DNA of 64,000 nt from Dactylellina haptotyla (Eukaryota; Ascomycota; Orbiliomycetes; Orbiliales; Orbiliaceae), in the NCBI GenBank assembly GCA_031310005.1, contig CM062381.1, forward strand, positions 682,001 to 746,000, read 5' to 3'. Below are positions 11,769-22,800 of the stretch, in pieces. Each line of letters opens with the position of its first letter. The first letter of the stretch is position 1. The notes below the pieces were generated by a model. That model ran no database searches, was not told where the DNA came from, and saw nothing but the letters and a program-made list of their open reading frames with translations. The position numbers and the translations under genes were made by a program.

Positions 11769-13141
11769 ACCTTATTTTTACAGTATATGCAACGCAATAT
11801 GGGATGGAATTTTCATATATATATATAGCTATATATAGATATTAGACTACTATTGTAAAAATACAACCTTGTTAAACTATTCTTGTCTCCAAAATTGTCT
11901 TAGACATCTAGATATCTTATAAAACTAGTGAATAACCGTTAAGACCTCTAAATTCGGTATATATGTGCTTGATACTTATACCTGTAAATCAGATTGTGCA
12001 TCGAGATAAATCTTGAACCTACAAATTTAGAGAATATATAATTATATTTCAAAAGAACGACGTGTGTATAAACAAAGTATCCATAGTATATTCACGTGTA
12101 AGATATGATATAGGCTATACCTTCAGTTCCAATCAATTAATCCGATATTTGAACAATTTAGACTTGGTAGCTTCCCAACAGGGAATGCTTTATTTTGCTT
12201 AAAATCCTATGTTATTGCTCTAAAAGTTGTCTTGCAAACCAGATGCCGTCCTGGTCCCGTAAAAGTCGTACTTGATTCGTTTTTCGTTGATGTTGTCTAT
12301 CGAAATTCGCTTGTTTCATATCTTAGCCTCGAGGAGAAGTGTTCGAAGGGGCAGGGATGTTGTTCCATAGTCTCGTTGCCAGACGCTGATTTGGCTGCAG
12401 GTGCGTTGTTCCCAGTCTTGTACCTCGCGTTGTTCCATACAAAAGTCAAACGCCCTAATTTCTCAACACATCCCTCCTCGGCCTAAGAAGCGCTCGCTCT
12501 CCTCTGCCTAGAACATTCCTTGTACTTGAGTTCTTCTGAAGGCCGGTTTCACACTCGATTTCACCTCTTCTGAAGACAGTGCCATCAAAGTGATATCTCA
12601 AGAGGTCAAGATAGTGTGTTTGAGAAAAAATTTCTTTCTCCTACGCTAAAAATCCCCCCAAGTCTGTCTTTCTTTGCATTGGTGCACCTTACCTTACAGT
12701 TAAAGGTTTGCAAACAGTCCGTACAAGGGATTCTTCTGGATGAATCTACCCTGAAATTCGATGTATTCTAATGAAACCTGAAAGTGACCCTTCCTGTTTG
12801 GATTATGATGTAGAAACTCAAACTTCCATTACGAAAAGATGGGATAAGTCCGAAAGCCATATTCTCTGATAGCAAGTAAAATATAAATAATAGGACAATC
12901 TTGCCACTTTATAATTTCAAATAGCTAGAAGTCCCCCATACAACAAAAACGAAATATTAATACTACTTTTCCAGGCGAATTTCCTCACGGACAATATCAT
13001 CTTTTGGTGCCTTTCTTGAAAATCAGATAATAGCGCCGGACGCTATATTTAAACCTGATTTTCTGATATTACTATTCAACTCTTATCTACTTAACACGAG
13101 ACTTATAATTATAAAGATCTCTAAGGCTAATTTATTACACA
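11769..13141. other. AT-rich intergenic stretch, no gene seen
   Basis: Contains a TATATA run at about 11816-11840 just after the secreted-protein gene, and otherwise only short chance frames. The last roughly 150 bases are the probable promoter of the secreted DJ-1-like gene. Confidence 0.4.
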
Positions 13142-14470
13142 ATGACTTATCTACATTTGCAAGTGCTTCTTTTCGTTAGCTCATCATTGATGAGTGGTAT
13201 CGCAATTGCGGCTCCACAGATACAACCGGGAACTACGAATTTAGGAGTACCAGGGCAAATCACTCAGAATCAAGGAGTTCCACAGCGCCCAGCCATAAAT
13301 CAAAATGCCGTGGTTATGCCGCAGACCCCTCAAATTCAGAATGCTGTGACACCACAGCAGCCAGTGCTGAAACAGAATAATAAGCCTGTGCCACAGCCAA
13401 CCCAAGATAAAACTACTCCTAAACAACAACCAGATATGACCAATGGAACTCAGACTTCTGTACCAGCTACAGACAAGCCGATTAGTTTTGGAATTGTAAG
13501 TACATTGATTCTATTACCAAATTTGAGAGCCTCACTAACATATATTTCAACAATACTTAGGTATTATTTCCGGGCTATGAACCATTAGATGTCATGGGCC
13601 CATTACAGATTCTCTTCAGAGTAAGCTTAAATTCTGGTCTTTTCCCTCAGAGCTAGTATCGATCTTATATATCCTTGAAATGCTAATAGTATATTCTTAG
13701 CTATCAATGACAAAGCCCATCAAACTTTCAGTAATTGCCGCTCAGAAGGGACCTGTTTCTGCTCAACTGGATGCGCCTGAGCTCCATGGCCGAATTCTAG
13801 CTGCTCCACAGATGATAGCCACAAATACATTTGAGGATGCTCCTGAGCTCGATATCCTCCTGATTCCTGGTGGTTGGGGCATGTTGATTTTGGCGGACAA
13901 AGTTGATGCATCGCTCCAGAAGTTCATTAAAGAAAGATATCCTAAACTGCAGAATCTTATGAGTGTTTGTACTGGGGCAATAGCCCTGGCAAAATCAGGA
14001 TTATTGAAAGGGAAACAGGCTACAACCAATAAATCTGCCTATGATCAGATAACCACCAAATATAGTGATGGGATCAAGTGGGTTCCTAACGCTCGATGGA
14101 CCGAGGATGGCAAGATCTGGACCAGCTCTGGTGTAGCGGCAGGTAAGAATTATCCAATTAGACCTAGCTTTGAGTCTCTACAAAGGTCGAATATTTGGTC
14201 CCGAAATTTAACTAATTGAAACAATATTTAGGAATCGATATGACCTACGCTTTCTTTAACAAGACCTATGGCCCCGGAGTCATGAAGAAATTGATGAACG
14301 ATATGGAGTACGCACCTCATACTAACAGCAGGTACGATCCATTTTCGGTTGTATTCAACGTAAGTTCGAAGTGCTTCCCTTTCAAATAAACATCGTGACG
14401 CTAACATAACTCAAAATAGGTTCGCGGTGCAGCTGCAAGCAACGCCGGCGAGTGTCCCAAGCCGCTTTAG
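13142..14470 (+). CDS. Secreted DJ-1/PfpI (ThiJ) family protein with Q/P/N-rich N-terminal extension
   Basis: Five exons: 13142-13495, 13561-13620, 13701-14142, 14232-14359 and 14420-14470, giving 344 aa with frame kept at every junction. Residues 1 to about 23 are a signal peptide. Residues about 24-115 are a low-complexity Gln/Pro/Asn/Thr linker. The DJ-1/PfpI fold follows: VLFPGYEPLDVMGP places Glu125 and Asp128, and the nucleophile elbow SVCTGAIALA places Cys228. The Glu/Asp/Cys arrangement is like that of isocyanide-hydratase-type members of the superfamily. Members include hydratases, glyoxalase-like enzymes and transcriptional regulators. Being secreted with a disordered linker is unusual, since most homologues are cytosolic. 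It lies beside two small secreted proteins. Substrate is unknown. Confidence 0.85.
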
Positions 14471-14791
14471 TTACTTTGCACAGTTCCTTCGTGCTTAATA
14501 TCAACTGGGTACTATATCACAATAACCTACAGTCAGCTGGCTGACTATAGTACTAGTGTTTTGTCACGTATAATGAATAAATGATTAATGAAATTAGAAA
14601 TATTTCATAGGACGTAACATCAAACGTCAGGGTTCTTCCATCAATATGTCGTGCTTTTACACCATACTTCTATCTGTACCAAACTTTTGTAGGTAACCGG
14701 GGCAGGGAAAGGTAAACTTGAATAATTCATGCTCTATGGTAAGGAAGTGAATGTCATAGAAACTGAAATACAAGCACAACATCACCATTAC
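14471..14791. other. Intergenic region, no gene seen
   Basis: Short 3' flank of the DJ-1-like gene with no coding or RNA signal. It ends at the start of the second LTR-like repeat. Confidence 0.35.
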
Positions 14792-15090
14792 TGTTGTTAT
14801 TAGTCCCGAGCCCAGAAGTCAGCGGCCGAAACTGGAGATTAACACCACCAAGAGCACTACTACCTTATTTAGACTGAAATCCTGTGAAAGCAAAATAATT
14901 AAAGATCACTAAAAAATAAATTAAACGAGGCGTAGATCTATAAATCTTAAAGCACCGATCGGATTCTATCCCGCGTTTGGTGTGGTATATTCTAAAATAT
15001 CTCGTGGTCTACACGACTTATCTTTGGGCCGGATTTTTGTCTCGGAAACCAGCCGCGAAGCTCGAAGCCTGGTTTCCTATCTCATCAACA
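14792..15090 (+). repeat. LTR-like dispersed repeat, copy 2 (TGTTG...CAACA)
   Basis: Starts TGTTGTTATT and ends CATCAACA, so the ends form a TGTTG/CAACA inverted pair typical of Copia-type LTRs. A 28-nt block ending GCCGAAACTG (14806-14833) matches copy 1 at 10570-10597 with a few mostly C/T and A/G differences. It lacks about 75 bases present near the start of copy 1. A 9-bp hairpin (GGAAACCAG/CTGGTTTCC) lies at 15044-15077. Flanking bases do not form a target-site duplication, so it is likely degraded or recombined. Confidence 0.45.
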
Positions 15091-16154
15091 CTCAAATAAA
15101 GAATTATTTAGGGATATTTGTTCACAATCCAATAAAAGTTGATACATAATAATAAATAAATAAATCCTTCAATTTTCGAATTCACATTCTAGATTCGTAT
15201 GCGTGCTCAGAGCATAGATGGAGACCCGCTTTGCTTAATGGAAGAGGCTGCTAAAGTCCTTGGCAGCAGTTAACGAGCCTAGTCCCGTTGCCAGACGAGC
15301 TGTTGGTCCAAGAGCCAAGCGAATGGCCCAGGCTCCACACTCTGGCGCAGTATATCCGTTCCCAGATCGCAACAATATTGATATACAGGCAAAAACAAAA
15401 AAACAGCGACTCTAGACCTTCTGGGCTCTAGTTTCTCTGCTGATGTCAATCGGAAGTAAATTTTCTCCTCAAAGAGGGATTTAAGAAAATTCTGAGAGAC
15501 ATGGGGGGAAACTCGGGTGCTGTTCAGGTTAATTATCACACAGCTTGTGCGCATTCCAAACGAAATTCGCAACGAAAGCAGCCCTGTGTGTTTGGGCATG
15601 CCACATGCTGCAGCGCCAAACATTGCCGTTTTGAGGACTAGCCCTTGGCCCGTCAAGCACCACCATAGGTTGATATGTCCCCGACTAGGTTGCTAGGTTT
15701 CATTCCCTCAAGCCCCTAGAGACCATGGTTTCGCACATGTTGATGATAGCCATTTGGATGTTACCCTTTTGCCAACCCCTTGAGGAAAAGGAAGGAGGTT
15801 ATGGATAGAAATAGAAAATCCGATATCTAATTTCAATGTCCGGGGAACAGTTAAAAAAAAAGCTTGAAGTCCTTAACAACCCGTTATATGTGACATTATG
15901 AAGCTAGCTCCCGCAACCAACAAAAAAAAAAGTATGTGCACTAGTATTTGCGTATTTGGTAATGCATTTTGACGAAGTTCAGCTGCTTTCCGACCCCCTC
16001 TCTTAATTCAAATCTGCTTTTATTCCCCTCCGCATGCCTTTGTTTTTCCATAGCTAACCAACCCGAAGTCTACATGAAATAATTGTGTAGATATCTCATT
16101 TCGCAAGGCGGAAACAATAGCGCTTTCAACAGGTCATACGCTTTCTCTTTCAAC
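15091..16154. other. Intergenic region upstream of the acyltransferase gene
   Basis: No supported gene. Contains short A-runs (about 15853-15862 and 15920-15930) and the presumed promoter of the acyltransferase gene. Confidence 0.4.
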
Positions 16155-17687
16155 ATGCCACTTCGTGGTGCTACGGAATGGTTGCGGGTAGTTGTCTCGA
16201 CTATGGTCGTCAATTCGGCGTCAAAATCATCCTCGATATATTCTGGTACTGAGGCGAGGGGTCTACTTTCGATACCCTCGGTCCTTACAGCGACACCGAC
16301 ATTAGCTAGGCATTCGTTCCGATCTTGTGTTCACACTATATTACCTTCGTTCCTCCACCCTCCAGCTCCAGTAGCGCCTCTTCTCCCTGGCAGCCACGCA
16401 GTTCGACCCTCGGCGTCTGTTCACCCGACTGCTTATTTGGATGGCCTGAGAGGAACTGCTGCGTTCCTCGTATTCATATATCACTTTGTATACGCCTACT
16501 TCCCATCCCTGGAATATGGATTTCTTCACGGCCCGGACGACCTCAACCCTTTCCAGCTCCCTATCTTGCGCCTGTTTATGTGTGGAGCCTCTATGGTCTC
16601 GATATTTTTTGTCATCTCCGGGTATGCGCTCTCGTATAAAACGATAAGGATGATACGGCGCCGAGACCACGCTTCAGTCTTAACGACCCTCTCATCTTCG
16701 ACTTTTCGCCGAGCTTTCCGCCTCAATATACCGACTTTAGTAAGTGTACTATGGGTAGCGCTCTTGATTCAGATGGGCGCCTTTACGTGGAACGCGCACA
16801 ATGTCAAGAAAGGCAAAGTGCTCACCGGTTGGAGGGAAGACGATCCGCCCATCCTGACGGGATTTTGGCGACAAATGCGCGACGCTTTCTGGGCGTGGGC
16901 CGCCATGTCTAGTCCGTTTACTTGGAAGGAGTATTTTATCACCTACGACTTACACCTCTGGACCATCCCCGTGGAGTTCAGATGCAGCATTCTGGTGTTT
17001 ATATCACTCCTGGGATTGTCAAAAGTCAAGTCGTGGGTTAGAATGGGAACGTTATCTGTCATGGCGATAGCGTCCTTCATCTATCATGACAGATGGGATG
17101 TCTTTTGCTTCCTCTCAGGTGTCGTACTCGCCGAGGTTTCGATAATCCGGATGGAGACCAAGTCCAAGGGAAACAACCTACTGTTATTTCCGATTCTCCT
17201 AGTTGGACTGCATATTGCATCTATGCCATCCCATGACCCTGCGCACACTTCAGGTTATGTTACGTTGTGGAACTCGATCCCCTCACGAATTCATGAAAAG
17301 GGAAGATTTTGGCAATCGATTTCCGCAGTCATCATAGTTTCGACCGTATCGTTTGCGACTCCGAGCGGACTTCAGAGACCGTTTACGACAGGCTTTGCTC
17401 AGTATTTAGGAAAAGTATCGTATGCAATGTATCTGATGCACGGACCAATCTGCAGAACGCTTGGGTTCTGGAGTGTTGTCAACTTCTGGAAATATACGGG
17501 CAAGGATTCGACAACAGGAAAGTTCTTCGGGGTCTTCGGGGGCGCTATCTTGGTTTTCACCGTGGTGTTCTGGCTCAGCGATATCTTTTGGAGGGCCGTG
17601 GATATGGGCTGCGTCAAATTTGCGAGGTGGATGGAAAATGCCTGTCTAGCAAAGACGGATGAACAGGACGAAAAGAATCTTTCCTAG
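16155..17687 (+). CDS. Acyltransferase-3 family multi-pass membrane protein
   Basis: Single exon, 510 aa; the first in-frame ATG is at 16155. The hallmark N-terminal block YLDGLRGTAAFLVFIYHFVY lies at about residues 97-116, with the family's LDGLRG and following His. Further family features are VISGYALSYK, a membrane-exit arginine-rich loop, WTIPVEFRCSILVF, and a late LGKVSYAMYLMHGP segment, spread over roughly 10 hydrophobic stretches. Such proteins O-acylate sugars, lipids or secondary metabolites at membranes. The first 90 or so residues are a Ser/Thr/Pro-rich, probably cytosolic, extension. No biosynthetic cluster surrounds it, so the acceptor is unknown. The family call is strong; the exact start could be a later Met. 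Confidence 0.85.
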   Translation: MPLRGATEWLRVVVSTMVVNSASKSSSIYSGTEARGLLSIPSVLTATPTLARHSFRSCVHTILPSFLHPPAPVAPLLPGSHAVRPSASVHPTAYLDGLRGTAAFLVFIYHFVYAYFPSLEYGFLHGPDDLNPFQLPILRLFMCGASMVSIFFVISGYALSYKTIRMIRRRDHASVLTTLSSSTFRRAFRLNIPTLVSVLWVALLIQMGAFTWNAHNVKKGKVLTGWREDDPPILTGFWRQMRDAFWAWAAMSSPFTWKEYFITYDLHLWTIPVEFRCSILVFISLLGLSKVKSWVRMGTLSVMAIASFIYHDRWDVFCFLSGVVLAEVSIIRMETKSKGNNLLLFPILLVGLHIASMPSHDPAHTSGYVTLWNSIPSRIHEKGRFWQSISAVIIVSTVSFATPSGLQRPFTTGFAQYLGKVSYAMYLMHGPICRTLGFWSVVNFWKYTGKDSTTGKFFGVFGGAILVFTVVFWLSDIFWRAVDMGCVKFARWMENACLAKTDEQDEKNLS

Positions 17688-18258
17688 ATGACGTCGACTT
17701 TATTAAATCGAATACGGCATATGACGTCGTCGACTGGGAGTTTCTCATATAAACATCTAATATTTCTAAGGTATTAGCACGATCTGGAGTTTGTTTATTC
17801 TTTGAATTGATCTTACGGGAAGGTTGGTATATACAAATAGGCGTATAAATGGGTTCATCTTTGTTCAATGCGTTTTGAAATCTGTTGAAAGCTAAATCAA
17901 ATATGTTAATGAAATGGTTTCTTTGTAATGAGAATAGTTTCAAATCAATCAAGTTACCGTTCCCTAGATCTATTCCTGGTGCGGATGTGAAACGAATAAA
18001 ACGTCTTCATCATATACTGGTATAAATATATCGATGTTATGGCGTTTCTGGCTGGTCAACGGCTCCGAAGTGTATGTACGAATTCGCAGCTATTTGACAG
18101 TATAGTATATCTTGCAATTCCGAGTGTTCGCACTTGAGAAAGCGAAGTAATAGTCTTGAGACACAGCGGTCAACAGGGCGGAAAATCCAGGGACCTGCAA
18201 TCCAACATTGATATAACTTAGAAGCTAACCCGGAATCCCGTTTGAACTGGCATGAAGA
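17688..18258. other. Intergenic region with two TGACGTCG motifs
   Basis: TGACGTCG occurs at 17689-17696 and 17722-17729, each soon followed by a GACT. These resemble half or complete CRE-type bZIP sites. Their position immediately after the acyltransferase stop codon makes a promoter role doubtful unless they serve the gene at 18259. Nothing else was recognised. Confidence 0.3.
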
Positions 18259-19863
18259 ATGGCTCGATCCCAATCGCAAGGAACGAAAGGCACGAAGAAG
18301 ACCCCAAAAAAGTCAAATGATACCACGGGTGCGGCTCCGCAAAGAAAAGGTAGAAAAGATAATATCCAAAAAGACGCTGGAAATAATCCATCCAAAGCCG
18401 AAACCGTTAAAAGTCGCAAACGGCAGAATGCGATTCCGGCCGGTCCTCCTCTCGACTCCGGTAAACGAAAGAGGGACGGGACCGATGCTCCAAGCCGCCC
18501 CACCTTGAAGAAAGTCAAGGTGGAACCTACCACCACTGATCTAATGTCACCTGTAGATGTCCTATCAACTGCGGCTGACAAGACTAATGGTCCGGCAGTT
18601 GCCCCACAGTCAATTCTTCCTGCAAGCCAGTTCCAAACTGCCACATCTACTAGCCCCTGTAGCGAACGGAATAACCTAAAGGGCGTGACTTTGCCTCTTC
18701 CAAACTTTGAGTGGATCGAGGTCTCACACACCCCAGAAAGATTTCTGGCTCGCCTCCAACTTCGTTCGTTTCTTTTACTATTTGGGCACCTGGCCCCGAA
18801 TTCGTTAAACCCCAGAACTACAAAATTCGTCCAATCAAAGGTGTTGACTAATCCAAATCGTATGTGGACGGTAGTCGAGATGGGGAAGATTATGCAGATA
18901 GTGTTGGCTATTGTTGGTCCGGGTTTGATGGATGTACTGAAAGGTCGTAATGGGTGGCACGGAGATAACGTGATAAAGCAAAAGAAGCTCCTCCTAAAGA
19001 ACCTGACAATGCATCGTAAGGGATTTACGGACCAAATGTGGGAGGATTGCTACGAGCTCCTGTGCGGCGTGGATCATCGGTTTGATAATTCGAAAAAGGG
19101 TGGCGGACGAACCGGTCGCAATCGCGAGAGGCCCACCCGAGAGGAGAGGGATCGCATTCGGAGAGCTAGTGCAGCAGACCCAGCTGTCAAGTACAAGATG
19201 CTCAGGCAGCTGCTGGTCATTGGAGCTTCTAGCGCACAGATCAAGAAATGCCTGCAAGAAAACGAAAAGTGTGCCAAAGCAGCAGTAAACGCCACGAAAT
19301 CTACAGAAAGGGCATTGAAAGCAGAGCTGAAGACCATGCTCCAGGATGCAAAGGTCAATAAGAAAGCTGGAGCAAGCGAGGAAGCAATGAGAGATCTGGA
19401 ACACCGGATTGAAGGCACCCAGATGAAAATTTCGCTGCTCAGCCTCACGCAATGGCTTGAGAGGCGGAAACTGGACCCGAGGGCATCGCAGCCAATCGGT
19501 GAGGACCCGCTGGGGAATGTGTACTATATTGTGCCTCACGACGAGGAGCTGGCAGGCTATGCGTCATGGGTGCTGTGCCAGAAAGGGCCTGAGCTGGACC
19601 ATCCGCTTGGCGAAGACTGGGTTGAAACCGAAGGCGACGGTGGTTGCACAAAGGCCTTTTATGCAATTGACGGACCCGAAGCTATTGGGATACTAGTCCG
19701 GTGGATCCAACAGAAAAGCGGTGAGAAGAAAGCCGCGATTGAGGCCGGCGGCTTGGGGGATCCAACGGGAACCAATTGCTATGTTGTGTTGATCGGAAAA
19801 TTGCAACAGTTTGCGGAAATGCTTCGGGTGAATGCAAGACAATGTTCGGTTACAGAGCTGTGA
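18259..19863 (+). CDS. DDT/WHIM-like nuclear protein, probable chromatin-remodelling factor
   Basis: Single exon, 534 aa. Residues 1-90 are very basic with several nuclear-localisation-like clusters (for example KRKR at 69-72 and KKVKVE at 84-89). Residues about 158-275 contain FLARLQLRSFLLLFGHL and a helical block resembling a DDT domain. A basic helix follows (284-305). The segment at about 405-445 (SQPIGEDPLGNVYYIV ... SWVLCQK) matches the WHIM2-type pattern PLGxDxxGNxYY. In the ISWI/BAZ-type families, DDT and WHIM modules contact the remodelling ATPase and linker DNA. I infer a remodelling-complex accessory role. There is no PHD or bromodomain. Homology is by motif recognition only. Confidence 0.65.
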   Translation: MARSQSQGTKGTKKTPKKSNDTTGAAPQRKGRKDNIQKDAGNNPSKAETVKSRKRQNAIPAGPPLDSGKRKRDGTDAPSRPTLKKVKVEPTTTDLMSPVDVLSTAADKTNGPAVAPQSILPASQFQTATSTSPCSERNNLKGVTLPLPNFEWIEVSHTPERFLARLQLRSFLLLFGHLAPNSLNPRTTKFVQSKVLTNPNRMWTVVEMGKIMQIVLAIVGPGLMDVLKGRNGWHGDNVIKQKKLLLKNLTMHRKGFTDQMWEDCYELLCGVDHRFDNSKKGGGRTGRNRERPTREERDRIRRASAADPAVKYKMLRQLLVIGASSAQIKKCLQENEKCAKAAVNATKSTERALKAELKTMLQDAKVNKKAGASEEAMRDLEHRIEGTQMKISLLSLTQWLERRKLDPRASQPIGEDPLGNVYYIVPHDEELAGYASWVLCQKGPELDHPLGEDWVETEGDGGCTKAFYAIDGPEAIGILVRWIQQKSGEKKAAIEAGGLGDPTGTNCYVVLIGKLQQFAEMLRVNARQCSVTEL

Positions 19864-22800
19864 CCAAGTCCTTGACATTTAACGATATTGAAACAGATGG
19901 CAATGCCTCTATGAGGTCCTGAAAGCTATTTCGGCAGCAGATTAGTCAGCTATATCGAAATTAAGGGTCCCTCTCGGTTCAAGGGTTTGTTCCAACCTTT
20001 TGTTATCAATTTAGACTTTCCATCTTCCAGCCGCACCTTAGCTTGGGCGAGGGATCGAAGTAATTATCACATCCTATTATTAGTCTCCGTAACGTTCAGA
20101 CTCCTTTCCGAAATGATGCAGAGCATACTGGCGTTTAGATCCGTGGAGGCCGGTTGCAACATGCCAACACATTGCATGAACGACAAGATGCCCATGTCGA
20201 TGCATAATAGCCTCTATTATACAGTTACCAAACTCCTCGAATTCGCTCATCAAGTGCCAACGGCCCCAACTTGCTGCATTTGTTGCGAAACTTGGCTTTT
20301 TAGACAACTTTTGTTGTGGGCTCGTGTCCGTCTTTTGAACTGCGAAAAATGGCTTGGGGGCTGAAACTTCGTGGCGCACCTGCATATCGCGCATTCAGGT
20401 TAGTGTGCACCCACCAGCAAGGAAGAAAAAAACTGTTGGTGGCATCTCATTTCTACTTTCGGATTCCTCGCCAAAGGAGAAATGCAATAATTGCAGCCAT
20501 TAAGAATCTGTTTCCCAGATCGATCTTTCCTTGATTTTTTTTTCTTGTTATCCGTTTTAATTTCTAGGGGAAAGTTAAAAAATTAAAAGAAAAACTATAT
20601 GTATAAGTTTGCCCTAACATTTTCTCCTCCATATATCGTCAACTTTGGGAACGACGAAACACCAGAATAACATCGGAATGTCGGTTTCCGACCAATTGAC
20701 CCCATTGCGAAAAGCAATTCGCAATTCGGAGCTTGGCATTTCATTTTTTCAGCTGAGTAAACTCGAGTGGCTAGTAGATCAGCTCGTCAAATTATTCCCT
20801 TAAAGCCGCGGGTACCAATCCATCGAGTTTGATCGTCGGCTCATTTACCGCTCTCCGTGGGAATCCACTATATTCTCGCACTGACTGCCCAATGTGGGCG
20901 GCAAGAACATGTACTTCTTGATCCACGGGGTTTTCAGCATTAATTGCGATGGTGATCGGACTGGTTTTCCGTCTTACGAAGGAGAAACCCACAATACGGC
21001 CTAGAATTCACTTCGCTAAAGATTTTGACGAGTGGTCTGATGAGCCCGTATTAAAAAGAAAAAGGCTGAATCGCAAAGTAAGGTTTATAAATAGACTTTG
21101 AATCTAAGCAAACTCTAACGGATAGATCTAGCCTTAACAAGCGAGGTCATCAAATTTCGATGACGAATTTGGACTGCTTTAGCATGAAGCCTCGAGACGC
21201 AGAATAAGGTTATCGGCATCCGCTGAGGACTGCATCTGCCCTTCCCACGTCTCTGGGTTCCCAATTTTCAGGAGCTTCGGGAAGCTTTCGTATGATAACC
21301 ATAAGATGTTGCACGAGGAGAGCCGTTTAATTTCGTGCAGGATGCCGGCCATGTGAGATTTCTCGCCAGGGAACTGACCAGGTGCTTTCCACGAGGTCTC
21401 GGAAACTTCGAAGATAAAACATTGACCCAAGTTCCTTGCAATCGGGGTAACCGAGTCAGTAAATTAGCACGAAAGCTCACAATAGATGGAAAGCATCAAT
21501 CATAAGACGCCATTTCGGAACTTGGCAGCTTAAGGTAGCAATTGCTCTCTGAGACAATTTTAATCAATTGAGACATCGGAGTCTCCTTTGTGAGGCCGGC
21601 GTTAGCTGAAATCACCTCGCCGTGCCCGTCGACGAGGTAAATATTTATAACGGAGTTCGGCGTGTATTGAGTTAGAACGGCGTATGTTAGATGCGAGGAT
21701 ATGTTTGGCGAGAGGCTGCAGGGTGCAATGCCCGATGACGAACCGGCCCTTGGTCTCGAAAAGTTTCTCCATGGAGTTTAGAAAGCCATATGTTTTTTTT
21801 TTTTTTTTCGTCGTCCGATGTCGAACTAAACGGAGAATGGAGTAGCTTTATGCATGCCTCCAGCTTTTTTCCATTCATTTTTTATTTTTTTTGGTAAATG
21901 AAAAGTGCACCAGAACCGGTGGATAGCTGTCGCTTAGTGGCTGTCTCATTCGCGGCCCCTTCCTCCCCAGGCCGGTTTGGTTCCGATCTTAGTCCAAATT
22001 GTGCTGAACAAAAGGTGGTATTGGGGCAGAAGCAAAATGCAGGCTCGCTTAAAATGCTGCGAAATTACCTGCACAGACGGTGCCCCGAATGAGCGGCCAG
22101 ACTTCACCTCCCACAGGCAGCACCCATCCCGGTTAATATTCAGTTAGTTGTGATGGCGCCATGCGAGAATGGAGGGATTGACCGTGTGTTACCATCATTT
22201 TCATCCTAGATTTGCTTAATGCTCCCTCTTGCATGTAAGCTTATACATGCCAAAGCAATTATTGCTTCTTTAGTGAATTTTCCACGGTTGACCATCCTTT
22301 TTTGACCCTTCTCATCTTCCTTGCTAGCTTATTCGGATCTTTTTTTGAACAAATCATATGTGACTTAAATCCTGCCTTCGGAATACTTAAAGTAGGCAGT
22401 GCCTCCGCAAAACAAAAAAAGTCATGATCTTATTTTCGAAGGTTTCTACCAGGCTCCCCGGTATTGCATTAGCAGATTACTTATACAACCGGACTACTAT
22501 CGTAGCTATAGGTCTATATTTTTCTTGATTCCGGAAAGGCGGACACGAAATCACGCGCGGAACTTCTACTTTTGAATAAAGTCTAAACCAGAATCAAGTT
22601 GTGGTTGCTTCGGAAATTTTTTCGAGAATACATCTGACACACGTTGCAAAGTCTGTGGGGAGCGAGCTATCGACCGAGTTACTTTGGAATACAAGCGGCT
22701 TGAAAAACGAACTATCGAGGATAATATTACTCGAAGGGACACTTGCTCGCTAAATATTCCGCATTTTGAGCAGGGAAGGCGACTCAAAGGAACTAGGAAG

